A stretch of 64,000 nt of DNA from Desulfovibrio legallii (lineage in GTDB: Bacteria > Desulfobacterota > Desulfovibrionia > Desulfovibrionales > Desulfovibrionaceae), in the NCBI RefSeq assembly GCF_900102485.1, contig NZ_FNBX01000013.1, forward strand, positions 7,954 to 71,953, given 5' to 3'. The translations under genes and the position numbers were made by a program. The notes beneath the pieces were generated by a model. The model was not told where the DNA came from, made no database searches, and saw only the letters and a list, made by a program, of their open reading frames with translations. This document shows, one piece after another, positions 62,520 to 64,000 of this stretch. The first letter of the stretch is position 1; each line of letters opens with the position of its first letter.

Positions 62520-63932
62520 ATGCCGGCTGTTGCACCTATATATATTCTGTGGGACAGCGCCCACATCTGGGGGCTCATGGCCTGGCGCGCCGTGCGCGCT
62601 CTGGGGCTGCCCTGCCGCCTGGTCAAGGGTCAAGAAATAGCCGAAGGCGCGTTTTTACGCAAGCCGGAGCCCGGCGGGGCCGCCCTGCTGCTGGTTCCCG
62701 GCGGCAATGCCCGGCTCAAAGCCCAGGCCCTGGGGCCGCAGGGCCTGGACGCCGTGCGCCGCTGGGTGGCCCAAGGCGGGCGCTATCTGGGCTTTTGCGG
62801 CGGGGCCGGGCTGGCCCTGCGCCATGAGAGCGACCGGGCGGGCCTGAACCTTTGCCCCTGGGCGCGCGCCGCCTATCCGCAGCGCCTGCACCACCTTATT
62901 TCCGGGCATGTGCGCGTGCGCCTGCGGGTGGACGACCCCCGCGTGCCGCCGGAACTCGCGGCGGGCGCTCCCGACAGCGGCCTGGATGGGGCGACGGCCG
63001 CAGCGCCTCTGGCGACGCACGGCCATGGCCCGAAGCCCGCTGCCGCGCGGTTTGCAGCGCCGCCCTGCGCCACGACGGCAGCCCCCGCTGCCGCGCCCGC
63101 CCTGCCCGTGTGGTGGCCGGGACGCTTTGCGCCGGAAGAGGGTGCGGATGTGCGGGTGCTGGCGGCTTATGACGCGCCGGGCGAGGACTTCTGGCTGGCG
63201 GATCTGCCCTTGCGGCGCATCCCGGCCCAGGTTTTTGAGGCCTGGCAGGTCTTGTACGGGGTCAATCTTTCCGCGGATTTTTTGGCGGGGCAACCGCTGG
63301 TGGCGGGCGGCGCGTATGGCGAGGGGAGCTATATCCTGAGCTATTCGCATCTGGAAACGCCCCGCAGCCCGGCGGCCAACGCCTGGCTGGCCCACTTGCT
63401 GCGCCAGGCCGGCTACGCGCCCAAGGGCGCGCTGGTGCCCCTGTGGCAACTGCGCGCGCCCTGCGCGGCCTGGCCCGCGGCGAGCGGCGCGCCCTTGCTG
63501 CGCGCCCTGAACCACATGCGCGGCCTGCTGGACCTGGCCGTGGAACACCATCTGTTTTTTGCCCGCACCCACTGGCTGTGGGGCTGGCGCGCCGGGCAGC
63601 CGGGCGCGGCCTGCAACAACCTGCACGCGGCCCTCTGCACGGCGGCGGGCCTGCCGCCCACGCCGGAAGCCCTGGCCTACTGGACTTCTGTCAGGCCGCG
63701 CTTTGCCGCGCTGGAGGAGCTTTTTACCGCCGGGGCGGAAGGCTATTTTCTGGCCTGCCGCTTGGCCGACACCCTGGCCCCCACGTTGCCGGAGGCCGTG
63801 GGCAAGCGCGGCCTGGAGCATCAGCGCGAGGCCCTTTTCGGCCATCCCATGAGCGGGGGCGGGCTGCTGGAAGAGCTGCTGACCATTGCGGAAGAGCTGG
63901 TGTATCTCTCGCAGGGGAGCCCCCCCCAATAG
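62520..63932 (+). CDS. Biotin-protein-ligase N-terminal (BPL_N/GATase-like) protein
   Basis: 470 residues. The N-terminus (PIYILWDSAHIWGLMAWRAV, LLLVPGGNARLKAQALG, GRYLGFCGGAGLAL) is the class-I-amidotransferase-like BPL_N domain, with Cys in the nucleophile-elbow position (FCGGAG). There is no biotin ligase catalytic domain; a Pro/Ala-rich insertion (~165-195) and a helical C-terminal half follow. A role in biotin or cofactor metabolism is a guess from the family name. The ATG at 62520 is 36 bp from the divergent valS ATG; its ribosome-binding site is weak. Confidence 0.75.
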   Translation: MPAVAPIYILWDSAHIWGLMAWRAVRALGLPCRLVKGQEIAEGAFLRKPEPGGAALLLVPGGNARLKAQALGPQGLDAVRRWVAQGGRYLGFCGGAGLALRHESDRAGLNLCPWARAAYPQRLHHLISGHVRVRLRVDDPRVPPELAAGAPDSGLDGATAAAPLATHGHGPKPAAARFAAPPCATTAAPAAAPALPVWWPGRFAPEEGADVRVLAAYDAPGEDFWLADLPLRRIPAQVFEAWQVLYGVNLSADFLAGQPLVAGGAYGEGSYILSYSHLETPRSPAANAWLAHLLRQAGYAPKGALVPLWQLRAPCAAWPAASGAPLLRALNHMRGLLDLAVEHHLFFARTHWLWGWRAGQPGAACNNLHAALCTAAGLPPTPEALAYWTSVRPRFAALEELFTAGAEGYFLACRLADTLAPTLPEAVGKRGLEHQREALFGHPMSGGGLLEELLTIAEELVYLSQGSPPQ

Positions 63933-64000
63933 AAGAAGATATATCCCTGGCGGCGAGGCGCGCGTCTTTTGCGGCCTGGCGGCGTCAGCGGCCCCTTTCC
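63933..64000. other. Terminal non-coding stretch
   Basis: 68 bp to the window edge; I see no gene start or hairpin I can support. Confidence 0.5.

Overview
The window (about two-thirds G+C, densely coded) looks like a chromosomal segment of a sulfate-reducing member of the Desulfovibrionaceae. The best evidence is the aprBA-qmoABC(D) sulfate-respiration block, a CooMKLXU-type membrane hydrogenase, a Desulfovibrio-type outer-membrane porin, futalosine-route menaquinone genes and a polar-flagellum cluster. I see no integrase, transposase, phage gene or CRISPR array. All assignments come from reading translations and motifs; no database search was run.

Layout. 1-6.1 kb (minus): cooM-cooK-cooL-cooX-cooU, the last cut by the window edge. 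6.1-7.6 kb: a regulatory gap and a ferredoxin-nitroreductase fusion. 7.8-10 kb: a long Ala/Pro-rich repeat protein of unknown function. 10.2-14.5 kb: a menaquinone group (small ORF, ubiE/menG-type methyltransferase, nucleotide-sugar dehydrogenase, mqnB, polyprenyl synthase), then purL with a PurS-like N-terminus. 18-19.5 kb: polysaccharide deacetylase and the tRNA-Val and tRNA-Asp genes. 19.7-22.3 kb: divergent P-type metal ATPase and metallochaperone. 22.4-27.5 kb: Csd4-like peptidoglycan carboxypeptidase, gpsA, a secreted hypothetical protein, asnS.

27.7-36.9 kb is the most unusual region: a CprK-like Crp/Fnr regulator, an arylsulfate sulfotransferase-like protein, an OsmC peroxidase, a porin, an MFS transporter, a glutaredoxin-like fusion protein, a dihydrolipoamide dehydrogenase and a lipoyl GcvH-like protein, ended by a strong terminator. 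Three matching palindromes (GTTG-N6-CAAC core) lie upstream of its three main transcription units, so I read it as one regulon: uptake and desulfation of an aromatic sulfate ester, coupled to a lipoyl-dependent peroxidase/thiol relay. I do not recognise this combination as a described system.

37-41.8 kb: flhF-flhG-fliA-cheY-fliL plus two small genes, preceded by a sigma-54-type promoter. 41.9-43.7 kb (minus): an EPSP-synthase-fold protein with a chorismate-mutase-like N-terminus and no recognisable catalytic residues. 44.2-52.4 kb: aprB-aprA-qmoA-qmoB-qmoC-qmoD, the electron path from menaquinol to APS. 52.7-54.4 kb: an OlsF-like bifunctional ornithine-lipid acyltransferase. 54.7-62.5 kb (minus): argJ, fusA, rpsG, rpsL, an SMR transporter and valS. 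62.5-63.9 kb: a stand-alone biotin-protein-ligase N-terminal-type protein.

Two dispersed intergenic repeat families recur. One is a structured element of about 145 bp (17.6, 27.5 and 30.2 kb, with its end motif as a perfect palindrome at 54.6 kb). The other is a hairpin of about 75 bp (52.5, 54.5 and 59.7 kb).
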